Both the position numbers and the translations under genes were made by a program. This document shows, one piece after another, positions 12,901-27,900 of a stretch of DNA of 64,000 nucleotides. The notes under the pieces were generated by a model. The model was given only the letters and a program-made list of their open reading frames with translations. It made no database searches and was not told the DNA's origin. Source of the DNA: Trichoplusia ni (Eukaryota; Arthropoda; Insecta; Lepidoptera; Noctuidae); NCBI RefSeq assembly GCF_003590095.1, contig NC_039480.1, forward strand, positions 5,619,328-5,683,327, in the 5' to 3' direction. Every line of letters begins with the position of its first letter. Position 1 is the stretch's first letter.

Positions 12901-15900
12901 AAAACGTGGGAAAATACAGTTTAAGGGAAAAATGGAATTTTAATCGCTACTAGAAATGACTTTCAGACAATCTTTGGATGGACAGAAAGAAAGAAAATAT
13001 ATGCTTATTACAAACTGATAATCACTTGCTTGAAACGGTGAAGGAAAACATCCTAAGGTGCGACACACCTTTTTTTTTGGTAAGTCGGGGAAATCCTCAT
13101 GGGAGGAAATGGGTAGTGTCAGTCTCTTACTGACTAAACCTGAACCGCCGTGCTACGTCATCCGCGTTTTTGTGTCGGTGTATGGCAATGGGTTGCAATC
13201 CTTCATACAGAGGCGCGACACACCTGGGCCCCGATTCTGTTATTTTGCAATGGCCGATAAATGAATGGCAATTGGATTAAATTTGAAATTATTCCTATTC
13301 TCTTAAGCATTTTGCCAATACAATTATTGGAAGTTAATTGAATTGACCTTGGACGTACCGCCCCGTACTAAATTTTCAACTATTTTGCAGGAAAAAATAC
13401 AAAAAAATACATTTTAAGAAAATTTTCATTCATTCATCGGCCGAATTGGGGCCCTGAGAATGTTTCAAGTGTGTGTTGCGTCACGACAGAGGACTACGGG
13501 CGGGATACACTCTGACACCAGGTTATACATCAACCATACGATTAGATTATCAAATTGTTTTGGTCTTGGAGTTTAACCAAGAGTGAGCTCATTCAGGCTT
13601 TAAAGAAAATGATAACATATACTTGTCAATATAATCTATGATTAAGGTCCTATCTAGAACACAAGCTATCCATCAATGAAAATTTATCTCTAAAGGTTTA
13701 ATATATCTTTCATAAACTTTATGAAATGATGTCTTACTTCTTCTAACCTCTTTTTTGTAGTTTCCTAGTTAATATTTAGCCTATTTCATTCATAAATATG
13801 ACTTTCTATGGGTAAAAGAATTTTCAAAATCTGTTCAGTGGGCCTAGAGAATTAAGCTGTATTTTGCTCGCCTAAAAATGATTTTTAAAAAGTGATCTTT
13901 ATGATAATCCATAAATCAACATTTCTTTCTGAATTCAGACACGTTTAATAAAGAGAACCATGCAAACACATACCAATCCACTGCTTTTCAAGTACACAAA
14001 TCCAGTTCCTTTGTATCCCACTACTGGACAAAGATCTGAGGAGCTCGTAACAAAGCTATAACTGTACAAGTTGATCAATCACAGGTTAAGCTATACTTGA
14101 CGCGATCGGTCCATAGATGGTTGATCATCTTTGTCATAACGACTTCACGGCTGTTATTCATATATACGTGTTGCCTATATAACTGGGTTGAGGAGGTCAG
14201 ATAGACAGTCACTCCTTGTAAACTAGTACTTAGCAGAATCCGGTTAGACTGGAAGCCGACCCCAACATAGTTGGGGAAAGGCTAGGATGATGATACTGGA
14301 CAACGGTCTGGAGTCAAATGGATAGACTATTTGACTGCAATCCGTCTTAAGAATACATAAATTACTTCTCTCCTAACGTCAACACATTTGACACTCAAAT
14401 GTATTGAACTGACAAGTCAAAGTCATGTCGCTTGTCGAAAAGGACCTATCTACTACGTCTGATTAATTTCGATGCGGTCCCCAAGACACTCGATCATTTC
14501 TGGATACCTATCTCAAGTGCTTTGTGGTTTTCGTTGTTTATCATTGTTGATCCTGGTTTGTAGGAGTTGCAAAGGCTTGTGCGACGGGCTTTTCCAAAAA
14601 AGTACAGGATTGCCATTCTGATAGATTTTTGAGCTATACAATTCGTTTTTCTTTCATTGTTGTTTTGGATGAATTTAGGGAAAGAGGACGACTTAAATCA
14701 AAATTAAAACGTTACATTACTGACTCTCGTACGCACGGTCGCAAATTGTCATTCTTATGCAGAAGAACCGGCAAGAAACTCGATAAGAACGATTTATGGA
14801 TCTATATAATAACTATCGTGAGACTGATTCATTATTAAATGATGTAACGGTTTACTCACGCGGAGAGTTTACTCAATCATGAGCAGACGCGGTTGCTCAT
14901 GATTAAGGACTCCGGTTGGTTCCGAAACTAGTCGGGCTACCCCGATAAATACGCGTGAGTAAACTGTTACATCATTTAATAATGATTTATGGATTGTGCG
15001 AAAGACGGTGTGGCTGCAAAGAGTGTTTCTTGTGACATGACGTCAGATAGAAAGGTATGGAAGAAGAAGACATGTTGCGTCAAATAATTGGGATGATGGC
15101 AGGACAATGATGATGTTGCCATCTTTCCTTAACTGCCTGATTTCGGGGTATCGTGTCAAAACAAGCGGGTTTGGGGAATAACTTTGTATAATCATCGTTA
15201 TCAAAAACGATAGGTATACTGATAACGATAAAAGGATAATACGGTGTTATCGTGACGTGGAGCCATATCGTACCATTTCTATATTCATAATATACACTAG
15301 AACTAATACCGAGATCGTCTGCTTTTTTGCCGACTTTAGAATAGGAGAAAATTGGGTTGCAAGACCAACTGTCCAATTTGCGACCCTACCGCCGCGTCAG
15401 CTCATGATTAAGGACTCCGGTTTAGTCCGAAACTAGTCGTACGATCACGGTATATACGTTAAACGAAACTTTTTTTTAATTAGTAATTTTGAATCCGTCA
15501 AGACGATTTTGTTTAAAATTCATAAGAAGATCGTTTTCCATTTAAAGACACCGTGCTTCTACAAAATATAAGGCCATACACATACAGTAGAATTATATCC
15601 TACTTATAACATAAATGCGAAAGTTTGTAGGTATGGCCGTTTGTCTCTCTTTAACGCAAAAACCGCTGAACTGATTCAAAATCAAAATCAAAAGTTTTTA
15701 TTTCAAGTAGGCCGTTTTCCAGGCACTTTCAAAACGTTAAGGTGATGGCTCTAGTTGCGCGGTTCCAAAGTGTCACTCTTATGGAGAAGAACCGGCAAGA
15801 AACTACATAAGTTACTCTTTTTAAAAGTAAATGTATACCATATAATTTTTACAAATATTATGTTTATGCAAGAACAGCGTAAAATAGTAAAATGTTAAAA

Positions 15901-18900
15901 AAAGAAATAATAAATCCAATAATGGAAAAAATGTAAATTTTACTGGGGTTTACACTGTTGATGCATTTACAAGGCATATTTGACCAATGAATCGAATGTA
16001 GAATGTGATTTAGACGAAACTTGATACACAGATAGCCTATAACCAAGATTATCATTTGACGACCTCCGTGGTCGAGTGGCGTACGCACCGGTTTCAAGGT
16101 GTCGCTAGCTCTGAGGTCCCGGGTTCGATCCCCGGTCGGGTCAATGTAAAAATTCACATTTGTACATTGTCTCGGGTCTGGGCGTTTGTGGTACCTTCGT
16201 TGTATCTGAATTCCATAACACAAGTGCTTTAGCAACTTACTTTGGGTTCAGAACAATGTATGTGATGTTGTCCGCATTTATCTATTTATTTATCACATAG
16301 GATAGTTTTTATCCCGATTTATGTTCCAAGTTTTAGTTGGCATATAAAAACAAATATGCTCATCACTCTAATGTTTGTCCTAAATAGCAATTAAACATAG
16401 GACCTTGAGAAAAACAGACAGACAGACAAACGATCCATTGACACAATTATATCCCATTTTGCCAACTAACCATAATATAGCTGTTTTGCAACATTTATCA
16501 TTTGCCGCTTTGGCTTAGATAAAACTAGATTAGATATTAAAGTCATGAGTAATTCCATTTTATCATTATAAATAATTATTGTAATGTATTTTTTATCGCA
16601 CTTTTTGATTACGAAGATAATCCTATATCCATTCAGTGTGTTTTGTTGTGATATCGGATACGGGATGAACATTAAAAATTGTTGTTAGGAGTGGAGAGGA
16701 AAGGAGTCACTCCTTTCATTTAAAAAGTATTGCACAAGTTGCACACAACGCCATCTAGTGTCAAACTAAGCAAAGCTTGTATTATGAGTACTAGACAACT
16801 GATAAACATTATTTTATATTTGTAAATACATACTTAATATAGATAAATTACACTAAGAACAAATGATCGTGCTCATCACATAAACAAACATAAACTGTTG
16901 TGATTGGGAATCGAACCCACGGCCTCCGGTATAGCAGTCAATGCCACTTACCACTAGACCAACAGGCCAGTCTATTTAGAAAGTGGAAAGGAGTGAGAGA
17001 ATTTAGTTTTCATGCTTGTGACTTGAATGTTTGTAAAATCCCCGCGACACAAGGATTAAATTACTATATGCGGACGTCGTTAAAAAATCCCATCATTTTT
17101 TTCAAACTATACACGGTGATTTTTTAGTCGTCATACAAAAGCAGCCCAGTTCATGTATCCGCCGTAAAATACCCCTAGGCGCGATTTTTTTTTTTTTAAT
17201 CATCAACTAAGATAATAAATACGAAGAAAATTAAACAAGAGAAATCTGAAATATAGTCTTAAAAATGATAAAATTGCCGCCGCCCGCGCCCCTCACCATT
17301 GTTACAAGGCTCGGACCGCGCTCGCAACAGAGCTGTGTTTCTAAAAAACTACGAATTGCATCATAATATTGAATAAAAATTGCATTTTTTTTTTAATCTA
17401 ATAAATACCTATTTTTTTATCATGAACGTGTTCTAGTCATTGGATACATGAACTGGGCTGCTTTTGTAAGACGACTAAAAAATCACGGTGTATTAGATAT
17501 TGAAAATGTTTTGATCGTTCCTTTTAAATTAAATGAACCTCATCGAAATTGTAACATCTAATATATAAAATTCCCGTGTCACGATGTTAGTTACCGTACT
17601 CCTCCGAAACGGGTCGACCGATTTTTATGAAATTCTGTATACATATTGGGTAGGTCTGAGAATAGAACAACGTCTATTTTTCATACCCCTAAATGATAAG
17701 GGTTGCTCACACTAAAAAAAATTATTTTATTTTTTGGACGAAATTGTTTGTTTTTATTTTTTTTATAATGTGGCATCAAAAATACATACAACTAGAAAAA
17801 AAATCGTCAAAACAACGTTTGCTGGGTCAGCTAGTATTTATATAAAAAGCATATTATGATATTGATTATTTTCATGAACATTTTTTTGAGATAACGCATT
17901 AATCTTTATCACCGTGACTGATGCAAAACGTATTAAATATTAAAAGTTTTTTTTTAGATATACCTAAAAATATACTAGATTTAAAATAAAATATAAGTAC
18001 ACTAATATTCATAATTTTAAAAGCTTAAGTATTTGAGTATATTTGCAAAATCTTTTAGCTTAAATGGCTAAAACAATTTTAGTAGAATTTTGTTTAAAAG
18101 TATCTTAAATACTGGATTTATTTACAGACTTTGCATTGGCAAGTAACACCGTGGCTGACAGCTAGTATGTGTAAATCTAAATGTATACAAAAATAATATT
18201 ATTTTTATTCAAAAAAAACAATTAAAATCTGGTTGGTCTTCTAGCCAAATGGCATTTCTAACACTCTATTTCAAAACGATCGAATGTATGGAAATGACAG
18301 GTTTAAGTCACGTGACAAAGAAAGAGGCAGAATTTTAATGTCACTTATCTAGAGAAAAATCTTTTTTCCTTGTTATAGGGATGATGACAATTTTTTTTGC
18401 AGTGTCCGTCTTGTAGTTTTTTGTATAATAATGGATACGTATTTTTTAATTTGTCCCGTAAACATAAATTGACCAAATTACAGTGAATGAAACTTACGCG
18501 TGACGTCACGATCGAGTATAAATTTTACTCTATCGTTACGTCACAAGCCCCCTCTCCTAAACTTTAAAGCAGTTAATCTTTGTCAATTCTAGTTTTTCTG
18601 AAAAAGGAAAAATACGTGTCTCATACTTTTCAATTATCTAACTGAGGGACTAATGAGATTTTTTCTTTTTATACCCAGTCATCATACCTATTACTTACAC
18701 CAATGGTAACGATGGTATGAATTTTGCACTAGGAAATCTAAAGGTCTTAGGTTCAAATTCACTAAGGTTTTTTTCTAATTCATGATTACACTAATCATGA
18801 ATTAAAATAACTAAAATCACTTGTTAAAAAAGTTGTAGTAAATAAATAAATGCGGACAACATCACATACATTGTTCTGAACCCAAAGTAAGTTGCTGAAG

Positions 18901-21900
18901 CACTTGTGTTATGGAATTCAGATACAACGAAGGTACCACAAACACCCAGACCCGAGACTATGTAGAAATGTGAATTTTTACATTGACCCGACCGGGGATC
19001 GAACCCGGGACCTCAGAGCTAGCGACACCTTGAAACCGGTGCGTACGCCACTCGACCACCGAGGTCGTCAAAAGATTATGAGTGTGTGACATAGCTAAGA
19101 ATATTTCAAGTATGCGTTGCGTCACTTCAGACGTCTACGGGCGGGTTACACTCTGACACCAGGTTGTACATCAACCATAAAAAAATTGATGATAGACAAA
19201 CAAACTCGCATTATTTTTGTATATATCTAATACTCATACGCAAGTGTTTATCCACACTATAATCTATTTATGATAAATTTTGTCACAATCACTTTAGTAG
19301 ATTTTCCTTTAAAGACGTACACACATCCACTTATATACGTAATCTTTTATATATATATATAGTTTACAGTATATAAAAAATTGTCTGTCTGTCTGTATGT
19401 CACAGTTATTTTCAACCGACTTCTAAAAGGCAGAGGTTTTTAATTCGTCTGACTGTTGTTTTTTTTTTTCATATTTGTTATTTCAGAACTTCGGTCTTGA
19501 TAAACAGAATTTTTATTTAACGTTAAATATGTTTTAATTATTCTCATAAAGATTTCATTAAGTTTGACCATGTATTTTTATCTGGAGTCGTCTGTATGTT
19601 TTTGTTGTATATACAATACTAGCTTTTCGCTCGCGGCTTCGCCTGCGTTGAGGTCGGTTATATCGCGTTTCCAAGAGAACTCTTCAAAAGTCCTTGATAA
19701 AAAATATCCTATGTACTTTCTCGAAGTCAACTCTATCTCTGTATCAAAGTTCATTAAAATCAGTTCAGTGGCTTAGACGTGAAAGCGTAACAGACAGACA
19801 GAGTTACTTTCGCATTTATAATAGTAGTAGGGATTATGTATAGAATAAGTTAAAATCCTAAGTCAAAATATACAATTATTTTTGAGATTTGATTCTAACG
19901 CTGACGAATCACTCAAATGTATTGAACTGACAAGTCAAAGTCACGTCACTTGTCGAAGAGGAATGTCATTCCTATACATTTGCAGTTTTTAATTAAATTG
20001 CTATGTAAAATTGTCCTCTAAAATTATCACGGGCAGAACCAAAGCAAAGACTAGTATTATTTATGATATCAAGACGATGACAAATACATTTTTTTGGCTC
20101 AGAACTTTGCTCTGATAATAGTATTGTCAGTATCATGTAGTATATTATCAGCCTATATATGTCCCACTGCTGGGCAAAAGCCTCTTCTCGTAAAGGCAAG
20201 GTTTGAACGTTGATGACCATGATAGGTCACTGCAATGAATTTTGGTTTCGACACGATAGTTTTTGTCACCGCGTTTAGTATACAACAGTAAAAAATATAT
20301 TTTAAAATGCTCATATGAGTAATTCCTGGCGCCCACCGTGGGGCACAAAAGCGTTAAGTCAGCAGTTCAGTATTATTTTATTAATAAATTTTCTTTTGTC
20401 CACTATTGGGCTATTGATTTATAAATTTACGTCGGGGTTTGCTGCGCCATTTCGCCTCCTCAGCTAGAAACATTTAGGAAACTATGAAAGATAGGCAAAT
20501 CAGAGTGCCTTTAATTGTAATTTTCACGACCAAAAAGTGCTAGTGCCAATTTTTCCAAGTCGGATGAGTTTGTTTTTACATTTTTACTAAAAAAATGTCA
20601 TCCATTTTGCAAAAATGTAATTTTCACTTGACACAAACATACCCACTTACCCACCTGTGGTATTGCAAAAATACGAGAAAACATCAAGCAAACCCTTATG
20701 ATAATCAAAGCGTACGTATAATATACTTAAATTTGTAACCAAATATAAGATAAGGTTTGACTCGATAAAAAATGTGTCGTTTCATCGCATCGGCTTTCAA
20801 AACTCCCAAGTCATGATGATTTTAAAAAACACTGTATTATTGATATTAGCTTTTAGATAGTACGAAATTTTCATTCATTTGACATTAAGTCCAAAACCAA
20901 AGCCGGCCGTTTTCGTAACTACTGTCAAGAAAAACCGTCAATTTCATCCGAAACCCGGAAATACTTTACGGAACTGTCAATTTGCTTTTGTATTGCCGTG
21001 ACAGGTTTTTTTTTAAGTTTTTTTCGAACATGGCGACATGTTTTCGTAGTTTTGTGAAGCCAATCGTGTGTGTTAATTATAAAATTTTAAATATATATCC
21101 ATATGTTTAATTTGGAAACCGTGATTTGTAAAAAAACAGTGTTTTTTTTTGGATATTTTTTACTTCTCTCAAGTGTCTGTGATATTAACTTTACAAAATG
21201 GATATATTTAAGGAGGTCAGAATAGGTACTGTATCCAAAATTTATTATTTTTTTACTATAATATAGAAAATAATATGTGTCTCAATTAAAATTTGATATT
21301 TTTCATCTATATAAAGTGTCTGTAAGAGTGTCAAAATAATTTCCTGTCTGTAAATGTAATTAATACATGTCATCCGTACAGTAACAATAAATGTAGCTTT
21401 GTCTGTCTGTTTGTCCAAAACAATTTTTATATAAGATGTACATGAGGATTACTTAAATTCGAAGAAAAACCACACGCAACTTTTTACCGCCATTACTCAA
21501 AACCACGCCGGCGAAACCGCGGTAAAAAGCTAGTGTAACATACAAAAACTGGTTTTCCCCAGCGTGATTTCATATATATATTGGACTGGCGCGATAAAAA
21601 ATATAATCGTTTCTTGACTAGATAACTTCATAACATTGTGTGACAAAGAGAGAAATAGTTTTAATATATAAAACACCATTTTGCACCCAAAAAGGCTTGT
21701 AATCAAATCACATGTCTCCTCGCTAACGCTGACGAATCACTCAAATGTATTGAACTGACAAGTCAAAGTCACGTCACTTGTCGAAATGTAATGTCATTCA
21801 CATACATTTGCAGTGTTCCATTCGTAATAACGCAAATGAGATTTATTTACTTTTCAGGCTCAAAACAAGCTAAAATATGTTTCATAGCCTAAGCTTGATA

Positions 21901-24900
21901 ATAGCTACCCTTTATTATATTAACCGCATGGCTGACATTTTGACAATAGTTAACGTCATTATATGACACTCAAATGTATGGAAATGACATTTCGTTTCGT
22001 TGTCACGTGATTTCTACCTTTCATATTCATTTTAAAGTCTAATTCTCGTCCGTCCTACTCTGTCTTGTCTAAAAACAAGTAAAAAATTAAAAATAATGGC
22101 ACCATCCGTTTTTAAATGAAAAAATGACGGTGAAAAGAAAAAAAACATTTTCAAACATAGTGACGGCCTCCGTGGTCGAGTGGCGCACGCACCGGTTTCA
22201 AGGTGTTGCTAGCTCTGAGGTCCCGGGTTGGGTCAATGTAAAATTTCACATTTCTACATTGTCTCGGGTCTGGGTGTTTGTGGTACCTTCGTTGTATCTG
22301 AATTCCATAACACAAGTGCTTTAGCAACTTACTTTGGGTTCAGAACAATGTATGTGATGTTGTCCGCATTTACATATAAAGAAGCATTTTATTGCATCAT
22401 AAATTGGTAACAAGCGTGAGTAAAACCCAAAATTCGCCGAGTATTAATGAACTTTTCCACCAAGCCGTGCAGTCAAATCATTGGTTGCTATGCCCAATTT
22501 GCCGTGTCAATCAATGAGCTTGCAGATCGGGTCAACCAATGATTAGAAGCAAGGTTTTCGCCTCGAGCTGGAAATTATTTTGCTCAGCGTCTGTTTTACA
22601 ATTTGAAAAACATTTTGAAACTATACGACATGCGAAATTTTGAGATATGTATATAACTACCGCGTCTTCATTTTCTATGTATCAAATTCGCTATATGACT
22701 GAACTGCCTAGTGGTATAGATCAGCAATCGAAATCGCCGACGTGTCACTTGTTCGATCCCCGCGAAGGACATTTGTGAGATCCATGATTGCTTGTTCTAC
22801 TTGAAACTTTTCTTGTGAAAGAAAAAAAAATTAAAAATTGCTTGGAAAGTTAGAAAATTTAAGAATACTTAACCACCACATACTTTTGTTACAAAAGAAC
22901 AGTTATTTGTTGGATCCATCTCCGCCTCCTATAATATAAAGGCACCGGGAACGGGATTTAAGGATTCACGCAGGTGAAACCGCGGGCCACAGCTAGTCAG
23001 AAATTAAATTATCATCATGCTAGCCTTTTCCCAACTATGTTGGGGTCGGCTTACAGTCTAACCGGATTTATCTAAGTAAAAGTGTTACACAAGGAGCGAC
23101 TGCCTATCTGACCACCTCAACCCAGTTACCTGGGCAACACGATACCCCTTAGCTAAACTGGTTGTCAAATTTCTCAAAGTTCTGACTACCTGTAACTGCT
23201 GTCAAAGATGTAGGAATAACAGCCGGGACCCACAATTTAACGTGCCTGCCGAAACACGAAGGAACTCGTTATGACAAAAATGGTCACCCGGACCAACCGC
23301 GTCAAGCATAGCTTAACCTGTGATCGAATCACTTATGCGGTTATATCATTAAATCTGAAAAGTAATCTTTCGCGCCCCGATTCGCATTTTACCGGTTTTT
23401 ACTAAAAACAGCTCCGATTTATCATTTATTGACGTTTTCTGACCTTTGAGTCCGATATGTTTACGTAATCACGATAAATATTCGATGTATCAAAATAATT
23501 GATATTATATAGTCGTATTGTCACGTAAGAAATTTTATACAGGGCGTTTTGAAAACTTGTCCGAACAAGTATGGGGTTGTAGTGTATTAAAAAATAATAG
23601 ATTTAAAAAATCTAAATACCTACGTATTTAAATTTCACTAAATTAAAATTTTATCAAAATCATTCCAGCCGTTTTATAGTTGTAATCATGTGTCATCGGG
23701 TTTGAAGCTACCCTGAAAATTTCAGCCTGCTAGCTTATAGGGAAGTCCTTCAGAATAACAAGAAAGTGAGTGTATAAAAAACGTGGGAAAAATCTGTCCG
23801 ATCAAGCATTTGTGTGATCCACGAATGCTTGTCCTGAGTCTGGGTGTCTTTGTGCATGTGACTTGAATCTTTGTGACACCGCGCGATACAAGAGTTAAAT
23901 TACGTACTGCGGAAATAATTTAAAGAAATACATTTTTATATTATCAAATGCTCTTTCAGAAGTTATTTTTTAGCACGTCTGCAAGTCACTTTCCTGTCTT
24001 TTAAGGATAGGTCAGAGTTTTTAAAACGTACCCTATAACCGGTACATTTTAGTCACGATAATGATTAGCTATAAACAAAATGAAAATCCTCATGATTACC
24101 TCATAGTAACTAGCAAATATATTGCATAACCGTGCTGTTATTTTTGCTGACCCATTGCATAATCATTGATAATAAGATTAGTTTTATTTTTTGATAGAAT
24201 AATGACATAATACCTATATATATTTAGGGTTCAATGAAAAAAAAACCGTATTTTTTGTGGAGTTGGCAACAAAATTTTGTGTTAAACCAAATCTCGGTAG
24301 GATGAGATAGGCAGATGATATGAAAGAGATAGCAGGAAAGGAAGCCTAAGGTTTAGAGCATTGATCATCACGCTAGCTAACTATGGGATGGTGATTTGAG
24401 ATTACAATGTTTTCAATTACTTTATTAAAAATCTCATTATGTTAACCAATTTTCAACCGACTTGCAAAAAAAAGGAGTTTCTCGATTCGTCGGTCTTTTT
24501 TGATACCTCGGAACTTCGGACTGAATGATCCGATTTTGTCAATTCTTTTTTCATTTAACGTAAAATAGCTTTCACTTAATCCCATACGAATTCAATCAAC
24601 TTTGCCTTAATAGTTTTAATTTTAAATCGTTGAAACATTTTTATACTTGAAAAAGTATAAAACACCATCTTATTAAAATTAATAAAACAGACATTTTAAA
24701 ACAACCAATGCATATAACATTGAATTAAATGAATCTGCAAAAAAATAGAATTACGCAATGAAAATCGGGCGTCGAAAATTTCTTATCAACACGATACTGT
24801 CAAAAATGCTGCATCATGTAAATGACAAGTATTTACATTATAATTTTAATCTTATCTAAATCAGGCAGTGACAATGCTACATAGGGTCTAATGCTTGTCA

Positions 24901-27900
24901 TAGTATTGAAATCTTTAGTTAAGTTTAGACCGTTTTAGAGTTCGCAAAATGGCACCCAATGTTGGATACACACAGTTCGCGGTCCCCGATTTGCCCTGTC
25001 AACAATGTTCTTATTTAAGATATTTGAGAGGTATTTGGTATTTTATTATTAATTTACACTTATTTTTAATTATATTGGTGAAGTATTTAACCTCCTTTTA
25101 AGGAGTTTCTTTTTTTTTAATTTTTTCGCGCGGTTTTGTTGTCATGTTGTCACGTTGTCGCGTTGTTTTGGACTTAACTGGAGTTTTTTATAAGCTGACG
25201 TGATCTAATCGAAATAATTTAAGATTTTTAAGTTAAATATTTTAATGCATCATAGTATTCTACTAAAATTATAAACGCGATTTTTTGTATGCATGGATGT
25301 TTGTTCCTCTTTCACGCAAAAACTACTGAACGGATTTAGACGAAACTTGGTATATAGATAGTTTATAACCAGGATTAACACATAGGATAGTTTTTATTCA
25401 TATTTTATGTTCCCGTGGAATCACTTTCGATTTTGAGTGGGCAGGGCCGCGGGCAATAGCTAGTTATTTTAATATGTATATTGTATAAATAGAATAACTT
25501 ATATAAGTTATTTACATTAATTTTTCAATCTTGCAATATGTTTGTATCAACTCCATTTATATTCTGAATATTCACTCTTCTCAAAAATTGACTAAATAGT
25601 AATGTTCTTTATATATAAATAAACAACTATCTGAAATAAAAATTCAAAATCTTTTGAAAATCTTAGGTTTCTATAAAAAAATGTCAACAGATGGTCGAAA
25701 TTTCAAACATTTTTCTGCGAATTAACTTTTGCTTTTTTAAATTAAGTAGCTTATTGCAATCAGCAAAGGAATTAAATATGGCCGGTGTTTTTTCGAATTA
25801 AATATAAATTCTAATACTAACCAAAATTACTAAACATAGCTAAACAAAATTAAAAATATAAATTTTTAATTTTGTTTAGCTATGTAAGGTCATAAATATT
25901 TCTCCCAAAAATAAACGAAAAAACAAGGTTTTTTTTGACATTTTTTGACATGTTGTTTCTTTTGTTCCAGGGATGTATACGATGCGCATGTTGGACGGCG
26001 CAGGCGCACACCACGCGCCTCATCACAATCATACTCATATGATGATGACAGGTAAGATTCTATCTTTCGTCTCTGTCTAGCAAACGATCGATACTGTATG
26101 AGTGAGAGGGATAGAGCTATATAGCTATTTGAGGCGTTTTAAAATATACGTTGCTGAAACGTAGATAGTACTTAAACATCATGATAAAGCAAGGATTAAA
26201 TGATGAAGACGCAATATTTTAATCAATGCTCGTTCTCTGTACGAGAGGCCTGCAGTGGGACAGTTACGGGCTGGTGTTATTAACAGCTTCGGTAATGGCG
26301 CCCCAACGTGGGGCAAGCTCATAATACTCGCATGACAGTTTTTTTTTAATCTTTATTAATTTACAGCTGAAAGGGACTCGGCATCTGATAGTGCTGTGTC
26401 CTCGATGGGCTCGGAGCGGGTTCCGTCGCTGTCCGATGGAGAATGGTGCGATGGTAGCGATTCGGCACAGGAGTTTCATAGGTAAGATTTCCCAAACATT
26501 TTAGCTTTTCGCCCGCGGTTTCGCCCGCGTCAAGGTCGTCTATATCGCGTTTCCAAGAGAACTCTTCAAAAGTCCGGGGTAAAAACTATCCTTAAGGTCT
26601 ACTCTATCTCTGTACCAAACTTCATTAAAATCAGTTCAGTGGTTTAGACGCGAAAGCTTAACAGACAGACAGACGAACAGAGTTACTTTCGCATTTATAA
26701 TATTAGTAGTGATGTTGGAATTGGATTGTTGTGTCATGAGATAAAGATCTTCAGCGAGTGACATTTCATTTTTATTTTTAGCAATCTTTCTATTAAAGAA
26801 TTTTTGAAACAGATACAGCTCTGAAGCGAAAACCAATTTATTTCTCTTTCGTTTCAAAAATAAAAAATACTTCCGCACTAAGGAATTTAATCTTTGTATC
26901 GCGGGGGATTTCACAAACATTCAAGTCACATCCAGTGTTTGAGGTGTTTGTTTGAGGTCAAAACACTAAACCCACTGTGCGCAACGTGTCGCAGGTTCGA
27001 TCCCCGCGTAGGACAAGCATTTGTGTGGTCTACGAATGCTTGTCCTGAGTCTGGGCACAAGAATTTAATTCTTAATGGAATAGTTTATAAAGAGAAATTC
27101 TTTAATGCCTATTTTGAAAATGATCTTAACTCCTACATTACCATGTTTATACAATACACTCAGTTTCTTGTTTGTATGTTTGTTTGTCGTACCGGTTGGA
27201 TTTTTGCAACTCAATTTTGAGGCACTGCCCGATAAGCTAGCAGGATGACATTTTCAACGTAGCTTCAAACCCGATGACAACGCAATTTGCAGTAATAAAA
27301 ACGTCTGGACCGATTTTGATAAAATTTTAACGGGGTGTCATTAAAAAAGTGGGTATTTAGATTTTTTAATCTTTTATTTTTCTTTCCTCTTAGCTCAAAA
27401 TTCCGTCCTTATGATAACAACTACGGTCGCGACCGCGCGGCGCCCCACCAGCCCCAGAAGAAGCACCACATGTTCGGGAAAAGATGCTTCCAGGTAAACT
27501 ACAAATATATAAGTATGTTTATCACTTGTCCAGTACTCATAATACAAGCTTTGCTTAGTTTGATACTAGATGGCGTTGTGAAGTTGTGAAATAGTAATTT
27601 TAAAAAAATAGGTTGTCAATACGTCTGAATTATGTTTTTTTTGTTAGTTACCTGAGAATTTAGAAGAATGATGATGATGATGATGATGATGATGAAGTAG
27701 CTTTCAATTGTTATCATAAAAATTTCATCAAGTTTATTTGAGTTGTTTTTTCTTTGAAATCGTTTGTATAGTTTACTTGAAATAAAATATTATTTTAATA
27801 ACTTTAGTGTGGACGATTCTTATTTAGATGATGCAACGGCTTACTTAAGCGTATTTATCGAGATCACCCGAATAGAATGAGTAATAGAAGTCCTGTTAGT

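Larger units (their letters stand above)
15600..16410 (+). repeat. Family K repeat split by two younger insertions
   Basis: Pieces AACGCAAAAACCGCTGAACT (to 15679), TTTAGACGAAACTTGATACA (from about 16008) and CATAGGATAGTTTTTATCCC (from about 16297) line up as one K element when compared with the unbroken copies at 25262 and 51318. The interruptions are the L-family block at 15680 and the B-family SINE at 16058. Confidence 0.7.
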
